Of a stretch of 64,000 nt of DNA, positions 11,421 to 23,930 are shown piece after piece. The position numbers and the translations under genes were made by a program. Each line of letters starts with the position of its first letter. The stretch's first letter is position 1. The DNA is from Chelydra serpentina (taxonomy: Eukaryota > Chordata > Testudines > Chelydridae), in assembly GCA_037349315.1 (NCBI GenBank), contig JBAIAC010000001.1:38750001-38814000 (forward strand). The letters are read 5' to 3'. Under the pieces are notes generated by a model. It did not search any database. It worked only from the letters and a program-made list of their open reading frames with translations, and was not told where the DNA came from.

Positions 11421-14400
11421 CAGTGCTTAGCTTCTATCTCTCCCCTACTCAGAAGCACTAAAAAGCTGTGTGGAACCCACATAAGCAAAACACTCACATT
11501 CAGAAGGGTCCTAGAAACCACAGACGCTACTTGGAGACTGGAACAAAGTGTTTTAAAAAATCCAAACAAACAAACTCAACCTGCAATCTTTTTCATTTCC
11601 TTAGATTGTAATAATTAAAATATACATTCAGACCAATAGGTATTGCAACATTCAGGGCCTAATTCCCCAACCCTTACATAAGCTCAGTAGTACTTGCCCT
11701 TATTCAGGTCAAGTGAGTATCAGACAGCTGGTTTTGGCTTTCTGATTCTGCGCCACTCATCAGACTCAGTGCAAGTTAGTTAGAGCAACTCCTCTGGTGC
11801 TCTAAGTTATGTCAAAGGAAGACAGGTATAGCAGAGCTTGACCGCACCACACGACCTTCCTTTCCCCAGCATAGCCCTTCCTTCCCTGACATATCCCTGA
11901 CAGTGGAGATAGGGGGATGTGGCTGGAGTAGGAGGTGACTGTCACCTCTGCTAGTCTTGCCAGCCTTAGATTCTCTCCTGGCCTCCTCTGGACAGAATGT
12001 GATCTCTTTGTACTACCTGAGTGATGCAAAGCAGCTGTAGTGGACTGGAGGATCCTGCCCATAATATCTATCTACCTAGCTGTTTTATCTATATCTCATC
12101 TCTTTCAGATGATGGCATAGAAATAACTTTTAGCCTGTGCTGAAAATGCCCTCTTTTGGCCCAGCTACACCCATTTTGGGGTATTCTTCATCACAAGCAG
12201 GCAGGCGATGTAGATATGATGGCTTTGCAGGATGGCAGAAAACATACTGTTTACTGTGCTCTTCAGAGATATTTGTGTGAAGACTTGAATGTAGCATTTA
12301 GTCCAAAATAGCCATGGTCATGTAGGTATAATAAACAGACCTAAAAACCAGCACTTTAGGATCAGCCTAAAAACCCCAGTGGGCCTGTATTACTCATTTT
12401 ATGCCAATATAACTCCCTGGAGTTAAACCAACATCAAGCTGGCGTAACACAGCCGTGAAGCAGGCTCTGTTTTCTTTGGAGCTTTTTCAAAGGAAGGTAA
12501 TTTATGTGAAACTATCGTGGATTTTATATTTAGTTCCATTTTGCCAGGCCCCTCTCAGACCCTAAATAAAACTGCAATGATTGTAATTTTCATCTGTCTC
12601 AAAAGAGATACCTATCAATTATGTTAACGCCTGGCCTATCCTTCCAGCAACGGAAGAAATACATTGGTGGACTTCATCTGCTTAAAGTAAAACATCATTG
12701 GGAATGTCCAGATTGACCAAATCCACAAGATCCAGTAGGCTGCATCACTTCCCGCATTATTTTATACATTAATTTAACCATTTAATTTTGATTTGCCACT
12801 TCTGCTGGCACGTTAGGAACAGCTGCTAGATCAAATCTTGTACTTGTTTGATGACTGTGCTGCTGACCTTTCTGTACACAGTGTCTGCTGTCCTGGGCCA
12901 GCTCAGGGTCTCCTCCCTCAATCTCACCAAGCATGGACCTTCATTCCCCCTTAGCTGGCAAACATCTCCATCCTGGTTACTGATGCAGGCCAGTTGACGC
13001 ACCTGCCACTGCTAATCACTTTCCAGTCAGCCACCCCATACTACTCTTACTCACTCATGTGCCTGGCCACTTGCCTTCCCCGTCCCACCTCTCCTGCTCC
13101 AGCCCAGTCCATGCTATGGATCCACCCTTGCTGACTATGAACCATCCCCCGCTGCCCCTGCACACTGCAGCTTATAAGTTTCCCAACTATTCAAAATCGC
13201 AGTATTTAAAATGTTGTAGAGTTTTGGGGTGTTTTTCCCACAACCAGTTCTACTACACATCCACCCCAACCCCCACTATGGGAACATGCTAGCTGCCACC
13301 ACAACCACCACCCTAAAGAGAAATTCAGGGTGAAGGGGTTAAATAAGGAAATTGGAAATATCTGCAATTTACCAGTGACCAAGGACGGTGGGTCAGTATA
13401 TGAAATTCATGGGCTCCATTAGTCTCCATTTTTCTTTTTAGAAAATGCACCATTTTCCATTTTCAACCCAAAAGCCAGTTCTAACAAGTTGAACTGTCCG
13501 TCTTAAGTGCAATACATGTTTTCTCAGGCTGGATGCAAAATTTAAAGAAAGGGCTGAGTGCACATCATATTGTATTGCCTGCAACCTAGGAACTACGGTA
13601 TTGTCCGATTTCCCCTGAAGGTACATATTTTTGTCGCAGAGTGAAGAATTTGTTAAAAGCTTTGATTCCCTGGAAAAAATTGCACATCACCTCAGGGATG
13701 ATTTTATGAATTTTTCTTACATGTCCACACAAAGCTTGACATCTTTCTTCTTAGACATTTAGGAGTAGAATTTCAGAGAAGATATGGGATATTTATGCTC
13801 TCCTTGGCACAGATACATAGGTCTCGTTATTATTATACCTGGATCAAGAGGAGGAGAGATTATCTATTGCAAATTTGAAATTGCTATTAAGTCAATGTCT
13901 TTCAGTTGATATTATTATTAATGTTGCCAACATACATAGGTCAGAAACTGGACTGATTGATATTCAGGAAATCATAGGAATCCACAAGAATCCAGAGATG
14001 TCCTGCCATAGGAATAGGACAGTAATCAGCAATGCCACTAATACCAAGTATTGGTTTCTTGATCAAGAAGACTTCTTGTAATGTCAGAGGATACTGTGTT
14101 CTAGGAAGTCTAGCAAATCAGGGAGCAGCGGGGGGAATTCACAGAAGGTTAAAAACTATTTTAAAAAGCTAAGCTAAAACTTTTTGTGCTGAAGGATTAC
14201 ACCGAATGGGAACACTCAGCAGAAAAATTTAGGGTTTAACTCAATGTTACTTTTATAGTTCACCTTTAAAAGAACAGTGCTTGTCCAGTTTAATTTTTTT
14301 TTCTCCTTTATACTTTGTGACGGCCTCTTAGAATCCAGAAAGAATGCTTTCTTGGAGACTATTTGCATTATTTCCATTTGACAAATGTTGGGTTTTTCCA

Positions 14401-14825
14401 TTCCTCCAGTGAACTTTTTTGTTTTTGTTTGCACAACAGCATCATGTAGGGAATCAGGAGCTCTGGGAAGAGGGTTTATTCATAATTAACCTATGTTGTC
14501 TGCTGGCTCTGAAGCAGAACACAAAACAGTATTTGTCTAGGCCCTACAAAAGCACATATCTTGGCAATAGAATGGTGGATATTTGCCCCTGCCCTGGACA
14601 TCAGCGCAGTGTTGGCTCTTTCTGAAGAATGGGCTGTGGAATTTTGTTTAAGGATGCTTTTTTGCTGCTGCTTACTTTCTCTACTCTCTATTTTATTTGT
14701 TCCCGTCTCCCCCCACGAACTTGTTTTGACCAGAATTATGAAAAACAATTGAAGATAGTTCCATCTTTCTGGATACTATTTTTTTAGATCCATGCTGCAT
14801 GTCATGTAAGCTCTAGACCTGTCTT
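11421..14825. other. intergenic, no assignable features
   Basis: No exon-like frame with splice signals, no structural RNA and no confident repeat was recognised over 3.4 kb. Weak repeat-like text lies near 12350-12440. Confidence 0.4.
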
Positions 14826-15214
14826 GTGATAATACTTAGCAGTTATTACTCCTGGGGTGATTCTGCATGTCTGTGTCCCCATAGAACACCCCCCCACCCC
14901 CGCCCTGCAGAATTCCTATGCTTCCCTGCAGAAAATGGCAGGGAAGCCATGTGGGAGGTGTGGGGGATGACCATAGGCTCAGTTTTTTGTGGGGGATTGA
15001 CCCCCTTCAAAGAGAGGCAAAGCCTGGGGAGCACATAGAGTTACATGCTGCTGCCCCCTCTTTTCTGCAAGTGCAGAGCTGCCCAGCTAAAGGAGGCTGC
15101 GTCTGGACTCTGCTGGTCTGCAGCTGAATGCCACCTTCTGGGTCCTACTGACAGTCATGCTCCCTTTCTGCATGCTGGGAACCTTTCTGTTTTCTGTGCA
15201 ACAGGGAGTGCCCG

Positions 15215-15850
15215 CAGTGGGGCTGGGTAGAGGGGGCTGCGGGAAATGAGGGAATAGGGGGTTGGGGGAAGAGGCAGTGGGGAAGGAAGGGGGTGGAATA
15301 AGACAGGGGGAAGGGAATGTGGGAATGAGGGGAGGGGGATGGAGAAGAAAAGGAGATAGGGGAATCACGGTGGGAAGTGGGCGCCCAGCATGTGGCATCC
15401 CCTCAGCAGCAGCTGGGGCTCCCCCATTAAGCAGGCCCATTGAACCCTCACCCTGACAAGCCCTACCCCCCTACACTTGGACTCCTCTGATGAACCCCAC
15501 GACCACCACCCCACTGATCCCCAACCAGCTGCTCTTGGACCCCACCCCATTAAGCCCCACTCCCCCAGCACCTGAACCCCCCACTAAGCTGTGCACACCT
15601 AGACCCTCCCACCGAGCCCCATCTCTCCACACCCAGAGCCCCCTGCTGAGCCCCAGCCACCTTCACCTGAACCCCCTGCAGAGTCCCATTGCCCCTGCAC
15701 CCAGAACCCCCACAACGTGCCCCTGTACATCCAGATCTCCCACTGAGCCACCCGCACCCAGATTGCACCACACCTCTCACCCCACACCTGGATCCCCCTA
15801 CACTAAGCCCCTCCACACTTGGATCCTGCTGGGCTGAGCCTTCCCACCCA
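15215..15850. repeat. purine-rich tract followed by C-rich degenerate minisatellite
   Basis: At 15215-15365 the forward strand is almost all purine (gggggaagagg, ggaatgtggg). From about 15420 to 15850 it is C-rich, made of degenerate 25-35 bp units of the form cac(c/t)tgga-cccc-actgagcccca. The switch explains the Pro-rich and Gly-rich open frames on both strands, which are not genes. Confidence 0.75.
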
Positions 15851-17077
15851 CACCTGGTGCAGCGGAGCAGGGCCCTGGGGTGTTTCTGGGGCAGACCCAG
15901 CCCTTGCACTGTGTCAGGGTCAGGTGCAGCCTCACTGCCAAGTCCCTGTACTGGGGGAAGTGAGGGCTTCAGGGTGATCTCCCACCTCAGTGCAGCCAGT
16001 GGCCATCTACACCATCTGCACTTCTTTCACAATGCTTAGAAATGGGAGATCTGCAGATGCTTTGTGCAAAATGTGGTGGGGAACAGTACATACGCATTGA
16101 CCTCAGCTGGTTGGTAGCAGTAAATTAGCCAATGAAGTCAGTGGGTTCTGACCTATGTTGCACCCTTATTAAATTGTGTCAGAAGTAAACTACATATTGG
16201 GCAAAAATAGAACAAATGAAGTTTCCTGAACTCCGAAGGGAACCTGGCAGAGAGATGGAGGAGGCAGTTTCACTGCTTCTAAATTTTCCTGTAAACAAGT
16301 GATACTGGAGACCTCCCAAGATTTCCAAGTGTGAAATATGCAATAAATAAAGGAAACAGGATGCAAAAGAATCCTTGGTTGCACTTGGTCCAAGATTGAT
16401 GGAGACCTCTTTTATCAAGGAAGGAACAGAGATCTTTACTCAGAATTTATTTTCTAAACATAGCAATCAGTTGCTATTTGGATAGGGTGGTCATTAGAGG
16501 AGAGTTATATCCTCTCTGTCCCAATGGCAGCTAGAATAGGGAATACTTTGTCCCAAATCATGGCCAAATTCTATTCCACTTACTCAAATTGAGCATTGGT
16601 TACTAACAATGGAACTACACCTGGAGTAAGGTACTACTCATGCATAAGCATTGGAGAATGTAGGGCTATAGTTTCATTAGCTGCCTATGGTGTTGCTGTA
16701 TTAACAATTTATAGCACCACTATTATTCCTAAATATCCAGAAGCCATGGATCAAAGTTTTATCCTTTAAAAAAGCTCTTCATTTTACCTTTTGACTTCTT
16801 GGATCTTTTTATTCTATTAAATTTGTTTCATATTCCCTCTTTATCGCCACCACATATCAATGAGATACATGCTATAGTGATGAGCACCTGGAGCAGAATC
16901 TAGAGAGATGAAATTGTTTTTCCATTTTGGAGGAAAATAGATGTCAGGTAGCCAACTGTGCCTACCTGGTAATCCAGTCCTAAATTCTTAGGGTCAGAAT
17001 GTGACTTTTAAACCACAGCCTGCATTGGAGGGGCCCCAGAAGGAATTCTGGCTGATTTGGAATTCTTACACAGCCCG
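15851..17077. other. unassigned intergenic sequence
   Basis: No gene or repeat was recognised. Confidence 0.45.
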
Positions 17078-17259
17078 AATAGAATCATAGAATATCAGGG
17101 TTGAAAGGGACCTTAGTAGGTCATCTAGTCCAACCCCCTGCTCAAAGCAGGACCAATCCCCAATTTTTTCCCCAATCCCTAGATGGCCCCCTCAAGGATT
17201 GAACTCACAACCCTGGGTTTAGCAGGCCAATGCTCAAACCACTGAGCTATCCCTACCCC
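17078..17259 (-). mobile_element. turtle Cry-type tRNA-derived SINE with CR1-like tail
   Basis: Same family and orientation as the copy at 1079-1255. The A box TAGCTCAGTGG is complementary to 17239-17249 and the B box GAGTTCAATCC to 17196-17206. The tail ends in the CR1-like 3' terminus (ATTCTATGATTCTAT) at 17078-17095. Both pol III boxes are close to consensus. Confidence 0.9.
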
Positions 17260-17479
17260 CTACTTCCTTGGGCTTTCAGGAACAGCAGATCCACCACCCT
17301 GCCACTTGCTGCAGTAAATGCTCCAGCTCAGGGAAGGAAGGGCAGGACCTTTTGTTATCTAGGACTCATTACTAGTGCCTACATACCCCGACTGATCTTT
17401 CTCAGGCACTCATATGGCCCCTGTGACCAAGAGCACCTCACCATCTTTAATGTGGTTAGTCTCAAGACACCTGTGTTGG

Positions 17480-17822
17480 CACAGGCGCCGGCTTCCTCCA
17501 GGCTTCAGGGCTGCTCAAACCCCCTCTCTGCCCCAGGTCCCTCTCTGCCCCAGGTCCTGTCCCCACCCGACCCCCTCCCCCAAATCCCCACCCCGCCTCT
17601 TCCTCCCCTCCCCCCAGTGTGCCCCCTCCCTCCCTCCCTCCCACCGCCTCCTGCACGTTGCGAAACAGCTGATCACGGCAGGTAGGAGGCGCTGGGAGGG
17701 AGGAGGAGGAGGAGGAGTTGAGCGGCGGGATCTGTCAGTGGACGGGAGGCACTGGGTGGGAGCTAGCTGAGGGTGTGGGTGCTAAGCACCCACTCATTTT
17801 TTTCCACGAATTGGTGCCTATG
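17480..17822. mobile_element. hAT-like element with GC-rich interior
   Basis: Ends CACAGGCGCC and GGTGCCTATG are 8/10 complementary. Possible decayed 8-bp duplications are tgtgttgg (17472-17479) and tgtgtgcg (17823-17830). The interior has C-rich duplicated ctctgccccagg units and (GGA)n, plus the palindrome gggtgctaagcaccc near 17777. The Pro-rich frames over it are compositional. Confidence 0.65.
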
Positions 17823-17839
17823 TGTGTGCGGTAGGGAAG

Positions 17840-17965
17840 TCGTAAGAGCCCTATTTTACAGATGGGGAACTGAGCCACAGAGAGACAAATTTTGCCAGTG
17901 ACTTAAATGGGACCCTGATTTCACCTTAAGTGTCTTGCCCAAGGCTCCACAGGGAATCTAATGGA
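17840..17965 (-). mobile_element. MIR-type SINE fragment
   Basis: Forward text ccctattttacagatgggga...ctgagccacagagag...tgtcttgcccaaggct is the inverted MIR core (consensus CCTCATCTGTAAAATGGGG and GACCTTGGGCAAG), diverged. Confidence 0.75.
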
Positions 17966-20900
17966 ATCCCATGTTAGCATCTTACCCGTTGGATTAAGCT
18001 TTCTCTCAGGGATTGTTTTTGAGGCATAGAGGCTATAATGGGAGGGTGAGGGAGTTATAGCCGCCCCTCTCCTTAAGCACCTCTGTAGGGCCAGCTCCAA
18101 TCAAGCATTTAAAACAAATTTACATAAATCCCAGGGCTACTTTTAGCACAGAAGCAATGAATCCTCATAAGTAATGGATCGAAATAATAAATGACAATGG
18201 TGTTCTTTTATCTGACCTCATGAATATAATAATTTCAAACCTCTTATAATAACCCCCCCATTAAAAGCAAAATTACCATCTTTACATATAACAACAAAGC
18301 AAAGAAAACATAATTAATCTAAAAGGTGATATGATTAAATTTCAGCTGATATTAAAACAGACTTTTTTTTTTTAGTTGTAAATTTTTCCTGCCTTGGAAT
18401 CTCAAAAAGGCAGAATGTGTTTTCTTTCACCATAGGTGATATGAACCTTGCCAAGCAATTAGCTAGATCAGATAAAAATGGATGAGAATCAAGTCTCTTC
18501 GAAATCAGATGCAAATTTAATACTGAGAAAATAAGATGTGATTATAATGTAGTGAGTTTTCTTTAGTTCTGTTTGCACCTTATTAATGGCCAGCTCCTAG
18601 AGCGCTTACTTTAACTCCAATGACAGGTCTGTCTGAATAATGACTGCAGGTTATGGTCCTTTATGCATAGAAAATAAAGATATACAAGCAGCTGGAGTAT
18701 AGTAAAATGCAGAATGTTTTTTATCAAGCAAAGTGTACCGTAAAACTCCATTTGAAAATCTTAGGGCTTTTTTCCTCTAGTCCGTAATTTACTGCAATGT
18801 AACTTATCTATATGCCGTTAACATTTTATCTAGAGTATGTTGGTTTTTTTGCCATGGGTGATTAGTTACATTTCTGAAGTTCTAAAGAAGGGGAAAAGAA
18901 ATTTACCCCAAAGAGGATCTGTAATTGCTTTTTGGTTCTGAAAGTGACGTAGTTACCATTAACTTCTAGGAGCATATATTGACTTACTCTTCAGAACTCT
19001 CCTTGTGAAATGTTTCCTGGGGGCACTTGGTTCATGTTTATACTGGTCTGACACAAATCACATTTTAAAGACTTATCAAGCATCCAATCTCTCTGTGGAG
19101 AGCTGAGCAGCTGGGGCAGGCTCAGTAATGCTATTCAGTTTTAGAACAAGCATTCAGCACCAAAGCATATATAGAGTGTAGCAACTTTACTGTATACATA
19201 TACATATCTATCCATCTACCAGGGGATTCGATACTATCTGCTGCAGTGAAACAATTTAATTTAAAATACGGTATCACAGTAATTTGTATTCCTAAGTGTT
19301 ACCTTCATGTTAATTAATGCTACCACTCATCCTTCCTGTACACAACTTATTCACACATTATTGAGCACAGAGAAAAATGACAAAATAGACTTGACAGCGA
19401 ATATAGTTTAAAAGTAGTATACAAAGAACACTACACAATTTGCAGTTTCTTTCAACTGTATTGATCTATTCATGTGTGCGCACAGGCGCATAATATACAC
19501 AACTATTTAATGAAATTATTAAGCCTTTATTGCTAAGGCTGAGTGTGTATACAGTTTAACAGTAAGGGCTTAATGGTTTAATAAATAATTTCTAAAGTAT
19601 ATATGATATATAGAACAGTTTCACTGTATAGATTCTTCTTCCCCTTTAGGACCTTTTGTAACATGCATTCAGTGTAAAAGTTTAGACAAAAAAAACCAAA
19701 CTCGGTAGTTTCCTAAATGTATTTAATTCCACACTGACAAAACAAACAAACAATTTCCCCCTCCCCATAAACAGAGCAATAGAACACAGGAATTGCATCA
19801 GAATTACCTTGCCTGAGGTGTATTCCTTTTCTCCTCACAGTATGAATGTGGTATTTTTTCCAAGTTTTTCTGCACCACAAACTCCAGTCAACGTTATTCT
19901 AAAGTCTCAGAAACAGGCAGGAAAAGGAGGCCTGGGCACCTTTTCTTTTTCTGAGTGGAGCTAATCAAACATTCCCATCGAGCTCCCAGCACTTCGAAAG
20001 GCAAATTACACTCACTCACTCGCTCTCTGTTTTACCCCCGCAACACACATGCAGAGCTTCTTACACTGATTTAGCTGCTGAATTAGGCGGTCCTCTTTTA
20101 AATTTCTGCTCCCTCCCACTTTTTTTTTTTTTTTTTTTGTGGTAGGGATTTCTATTTTCTCAAGATGAAATTAAAATGTAGCCACCAGTCCGTCAGACCT
20201 GTCAAGTTTTGCTCTTTTGGAAAACTTTACTGATGATTTGGTTCCATTTTCTTTAGTTTCAGCATTTCAGCAACACTAAAGTTGGGATTTGTGAGTTTGT
20301 TTGGTAGGAAAAGGACTACAGCTAGCAGACTGAAATACATTGAGTAGTTTTGAGGATTACAAATACCAGACTGGTTAATTGTGAGCTACATTTAAAAAAG
20401 AGAACTTGCTTTTTAAGAGCCAGGTTCTGATCCTTTTACTCACCTGGAGTAGCATCTTACTTCAGAAATAGCAGAAATAGTATTAGAATTTGGCCCATAA
20501 AAGCATTTCAGTTAGAAATGAAAAACAATGCTGCTTTCCGTCTTGATTGTGCGGCATTTAGTAAAATGGTCTTAAATAGTTCCCACGTCTCAAATTCTTT
20601 CTCCCAACTGATTTGGCTCCTGATTGTTTTCATCTTTGTGAAAATGGCCCTTTTAAAGCACCAAATTTATATAGTACTGACTTGGACTTGATTACATTTG
20701 TTATGTGCAAACTGAATAAAGTCATTTCTAAAACAAAATATGACAAGGCTAAATGAGAAACACAAAATGACCCAAAGAAGCTGAGTGAGTATTCCTAGAA
20801 AAACCCATTTCCCTCCAAGTATGAGGTTAGAAATGCTGAGCATAATTCACAGTGCCCTCTGAGTATTATTAAGTATATGAAGAGGGCCCCAGATATTTTG

Positions 20901-21360
20901 CTTTGGCCAAGGATGACTGCTTAAATAAGTAGAGGAAACAGAATTCAATAGAAACACGGAAACCATGTGTACTTCCTGATTGCCCTTGGGCTAAGGATGG
21001 TGCAGATTTATTTGAATTCAAAAGCAAAACATTACCTTTGATTAGTAGATCACTATTCTAATTTTTGTTGAAATTGTACTGTTGTGCAACAGATCAATAT
21101 AATAACATTGTTTATTCACCAAAGGATTCCAAATGAGTTACTAACAAATAATGGCCCAGAATTCAGAAGTGGCTAATTTCAGCAATTTTTTCCATGATAT
21201 ATCCATTCCGGCACACTACATCAAGCCCTTAAGATGCAAATTCAAATGGTTTAACAGAAAAATCAATTCAAATAGTTAAAAGAAAAGCTGTTAGAATATC
21301 ACAACACCCCTCAGAATGCTTTATGAGGCTTATCTGTTCCAATAGTCATGGGCAAAAGGA
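17966..21360. other. repeat-poor AT-rich block
   Basis: About 3.4 kb in which I recognise no LINE, SINE or DNA transposon and no coding exon. It includes a pure T run at about 20120-20139, octamer-like atgcaaat near 18509 and several homopolymer stretches. The contrast with its repeat-dense neighbours is real; conserved regulatory content is only a possibility. Confidence 0.45.
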
Positions 21361-21362
21361 CC

Positions 21363-21470
21363 TTAGGGCCAGATTTTTAAAGATGCAAATGGGCAACTAG
21401 GTACTTTTGAAAATCTTACGAGGTGTCTAACTCCATTGATTTCCCTTCACCCCAGGAACTGAAAAAGCAC
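21363..21470. repeat. fragment of GGGCCAGATTTT hairpin repeat
   Basis: The segment gggccagatttttaaagatg matches one arm of the palindromic repeat at 41944-42069. The opposite arm is missing or diverged. Confidence 0.5.
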
Positions 21471-21539
21471 AACATCCAACACAGGTTCCATGTGGTAGAT
21501 GCACTTCTATGGCCACTGGGAAGGGAGACAAGCCACCAG

Positions 21540-21665
21540 TGAGAAGATTCTGAATCCAAAATCACTACCCCCTCACACATGAATTTAGAACCCATGACCC
21601 CCTATATCCCCTAACCACTGCTCTAACCCCCTGAGCTATGGAGGGCAGCTGTTATTTTGGGAACA
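21540..21665 (-). mobile_element. tRNA-like SINE head
   Basis: On the minus strand, CATAGCTCAGGGGGTTAGAG fits a tRNA A-box arm and GGTCATGGGTTCTAAATTC fits a T-arm with B box. It lacks a complete tRNA cloverleaf with acceptor stem, so a SINE is likelier than a functional tRNA. Confidence 0.55.
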
Positions 21666-21964
21666 AGAAATGGTCATGTGATCAGGAAGCCATCTGGTCT
21701 GGCGATGATAGTTATTGATAGATGGCCAATCGGAGGCAGAATAACCCTGTCATATGTTCAGATCATCTACCCTGACTCCCATCTGAGATGTCTCCAGTTG
21801 TGTAGTCCATAATTGGTGTTATTTTTTGTGGTGGTTGTTTTTGGTCGCTGTTATTTTACTTGCATATGAGTTTAAACAAAAATGGTGGTGGAATATGTAA
21901 TGGTAGCCCCTAAATACTGTCCTCTGTCATGATACAAGATTATTTTCTTTCTTCTGGCATTTGA

Positions 21965-23290
21965 AAAGCAGCAGGTTGGGATTATAATGTAATCTTAAAA
22001 TTTGAAAGCTATTGTAGTTCTTCTGGGTTAGCTAGGTGGATCCCCCTTGTTCCGCCACTGTAAGTGTGAATTGGGCAGTTGTCGAGGATGTGTCGCATGG
22101 TTTGTACCTCACCACAATCACAATTTAGTGATTCTTTGATTTTTTTTTCATTGTGCAGGAAATATCCACACCTTCGGTGCGTTGTCTGAATGCGGTTAAA
22201 TGCGCTGCACTGCCTATGGCAAAGGCAAAATCCTTGGATTTCTTTTGTTAGATCTTCAATCAGGTCTTTGTTAGGGACATCACAAGTAGGGTGACCAGAT
22301 GTCATGATTTTATAGGGACAGCCCCGATTTTTGGGGTCATTTTCTTATATAGGCTCCTATTAACCCCCCCCCGCTCCGCCTCACACACACTCCCTGTCCC
22401 GATTTTTCACATTTGCTGTCTGGTCACCCTAATCACAAGTGGCCCACGATTCAAGCCAGTGAGTGTTGGCGTTCTTGCCCTTGGCCTGTAGCACTGATGC
22501 GTTGATCCGGGAATGCTTCCTGGATTTGAATCAGGAGAGTGGCAATGAATTGAGATCTTGGTGTATTGGTAGCTCCAGAGCAGCCAGGATCTTATTGTAC
22601 TCTTGGATCACAGCAGTGTCTTGCCTGATGTTGGCTGGCATGACGCCTGCCAAAACTGGAAGTCATGGTATTGGCATTGATTTGAGAGAGCCATTAATAA
22701 TCTTGAATGCAGCATTGATTTCAGTGTCAGTGAGATTGGGGTGGGAGCTATTGCACCAAACTGGCGTGCAGCACTCCGCTGTTGACAAAACCAGGGCTTG
22801 TACTGATGTTCAAAGTGTGCGTGCATCACATCCCTATGATTTGTCAAGGAGCTTCTGAATTATGTTCACCCTTGTTTTTATCTTCTTTTTAGTGTTGTCA
22901 AGGTTTTGGCGATAGCTCAGTGTCCGATTGAGGGTAACTCCAAGGGACCGTGGATTGTGGTCATGCAATAAAGGCAGACCACAAAAGTTCCCTTTCAACG
23001 GCACTTTGGCTTCGTGGTTGTTTAAGTGCAAAGCAGAGATGAGTGTTTTCAAAGTGATGGGTTTCAATCACCAAGCTTTGAAATGAGTCTCAAGTGTCCG
23101 GAGGTCACTGTTCATCACCTTTTCTGTGGCCTTCAGAGAGGATGCTTACATTGCTAGTGGAATTACAGCCGCATAGATGATTTTATGGGATGATGATGTG
23201 ACCAGAATGTCGCTGGTATAGAGATTAAACATTGCAGGTGCTAAAACAGACAGGATTGCGAACCTTTTGTGTTCCTGATCCATGTCAGGT
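21965..23290 (-). pseudogene. non-LTR retrotransposon RT relic, interrupted by a MITE
   Basis: Minus-strand blocks run in order from high to low coordinates: SVLAPAMFNLYTSDI (RT palm, near 23240), IYAAV (23178-23164) where active enzymes have YADD, LGVTLNRTLSYRQNLDNTKK (22834-23067), then ANTHWLESWATCD, and after the MITE VPNKDLIEDLT, RIQTTHRRCGYFLH and CDCGEVQTMRHILDNCP, the cysteine-bearing C-terminal region of jockey-type LINE polyproteins. The target-site flanks of the inserted MITE (22287-22431) lie within this frame. The copy is 5' truncated and dead. Confidence 0.85.
22287..22431 (+). mobile_element. hAT MITE, TAGGGTGACCAGA family, copy 1
   Basis: A 145-bp element with perfect 13-bp terminal inverted repeats (TAGGGTGACCAGA/TCTGGTCACCCTA). 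It has an exact 8-bp target duplication atcacaag (22279-22286 and 22432-22439). It sits inside the LINE relic at 21965-23290 and is younger than it. Confidence 0.95.
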
Positions 23291-23569
23291 GACTAATGCC
23301 AGGAAGTAAAGCCCGTCTCTTACCATTATTCCTGTGTGTCATAAATGTATTGCTAGTGGGGCTAGTGCATGTTATGTCCCGCCCCCCCCCATACTTGGAC
23401 AGCACAGAGAATAATGAATGTCATATGCCACAACAGCAGCAGAAGCTCATTGTTTCCTCTTCAGTAAAATGTTCCAGACAAAATAATTGTTAATGCAAAT
23501 GAATGTGTTTTCACTGTAATATGATAGAGACAAAGCAGTGCAGCTTTTGCAATGGTAGCTTGTACCTCT

Positions 23570-23930
23570 GTAACCTATATGAAGTCTTTGAAAGGCTTAA
23601 CAGAGTAGCCGATAAAGCAAGAGCAGTGAATATAAATTATTTAGATTTCAAAAGAAGTTGGAGGAAGTTCTTTAAAAGGAGCTTTTAAGAAAACATAGCA
23701 ACCAAAGTGAGGTAACATCCAACTATGGATTAAACAATGTTTTGAGAAGTAGAAAGCGAAGAATAGGAATAAAAGGCCAGTTATCAGAATAGAAAGAGTG
23801 TACTGTTCAGGTCTCTAGGAATCAGTGTAAGGTCTAGTACTGTTTACTATATTTATTAGCAGTCCTGAAAGAGTTGGTGATCATTAACAATGGAGAATTG
23901 TATAGCAACAGCGTAGTGGCTGGATGCCTT
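23570..23930 (+). pseudogene. CR1 LINE reverse-transcriptase relic
   Basis: Forward sequence follows the CR1 ORF2 text piece by piece: ARAVNINYLDFKRSWRKFFKRSF, then after stops and shifts GLNNVLRSRKRRIGIKGQLSE (consensus of the type NWLRDRKQRVGIKGQFSEW), then the segment where GSVLGPVLFNIFI is expected (ggtctagtactgtttactat). Several stops are present. Confidence 0.65.

Noticed and set aside
15087..16039. Several Pro-rich or Gly-rich frames of 110-120 codons
   Set aside because: Products of the purine tract and C-rich minisatellite in different phases.
21540..21665. Possible tRNA gene on the minus strand
   Set aside because: A- and B-box-like arms are present, but no acceptor-stem pairing or proper anticodon arm was found; SINE head preferred.
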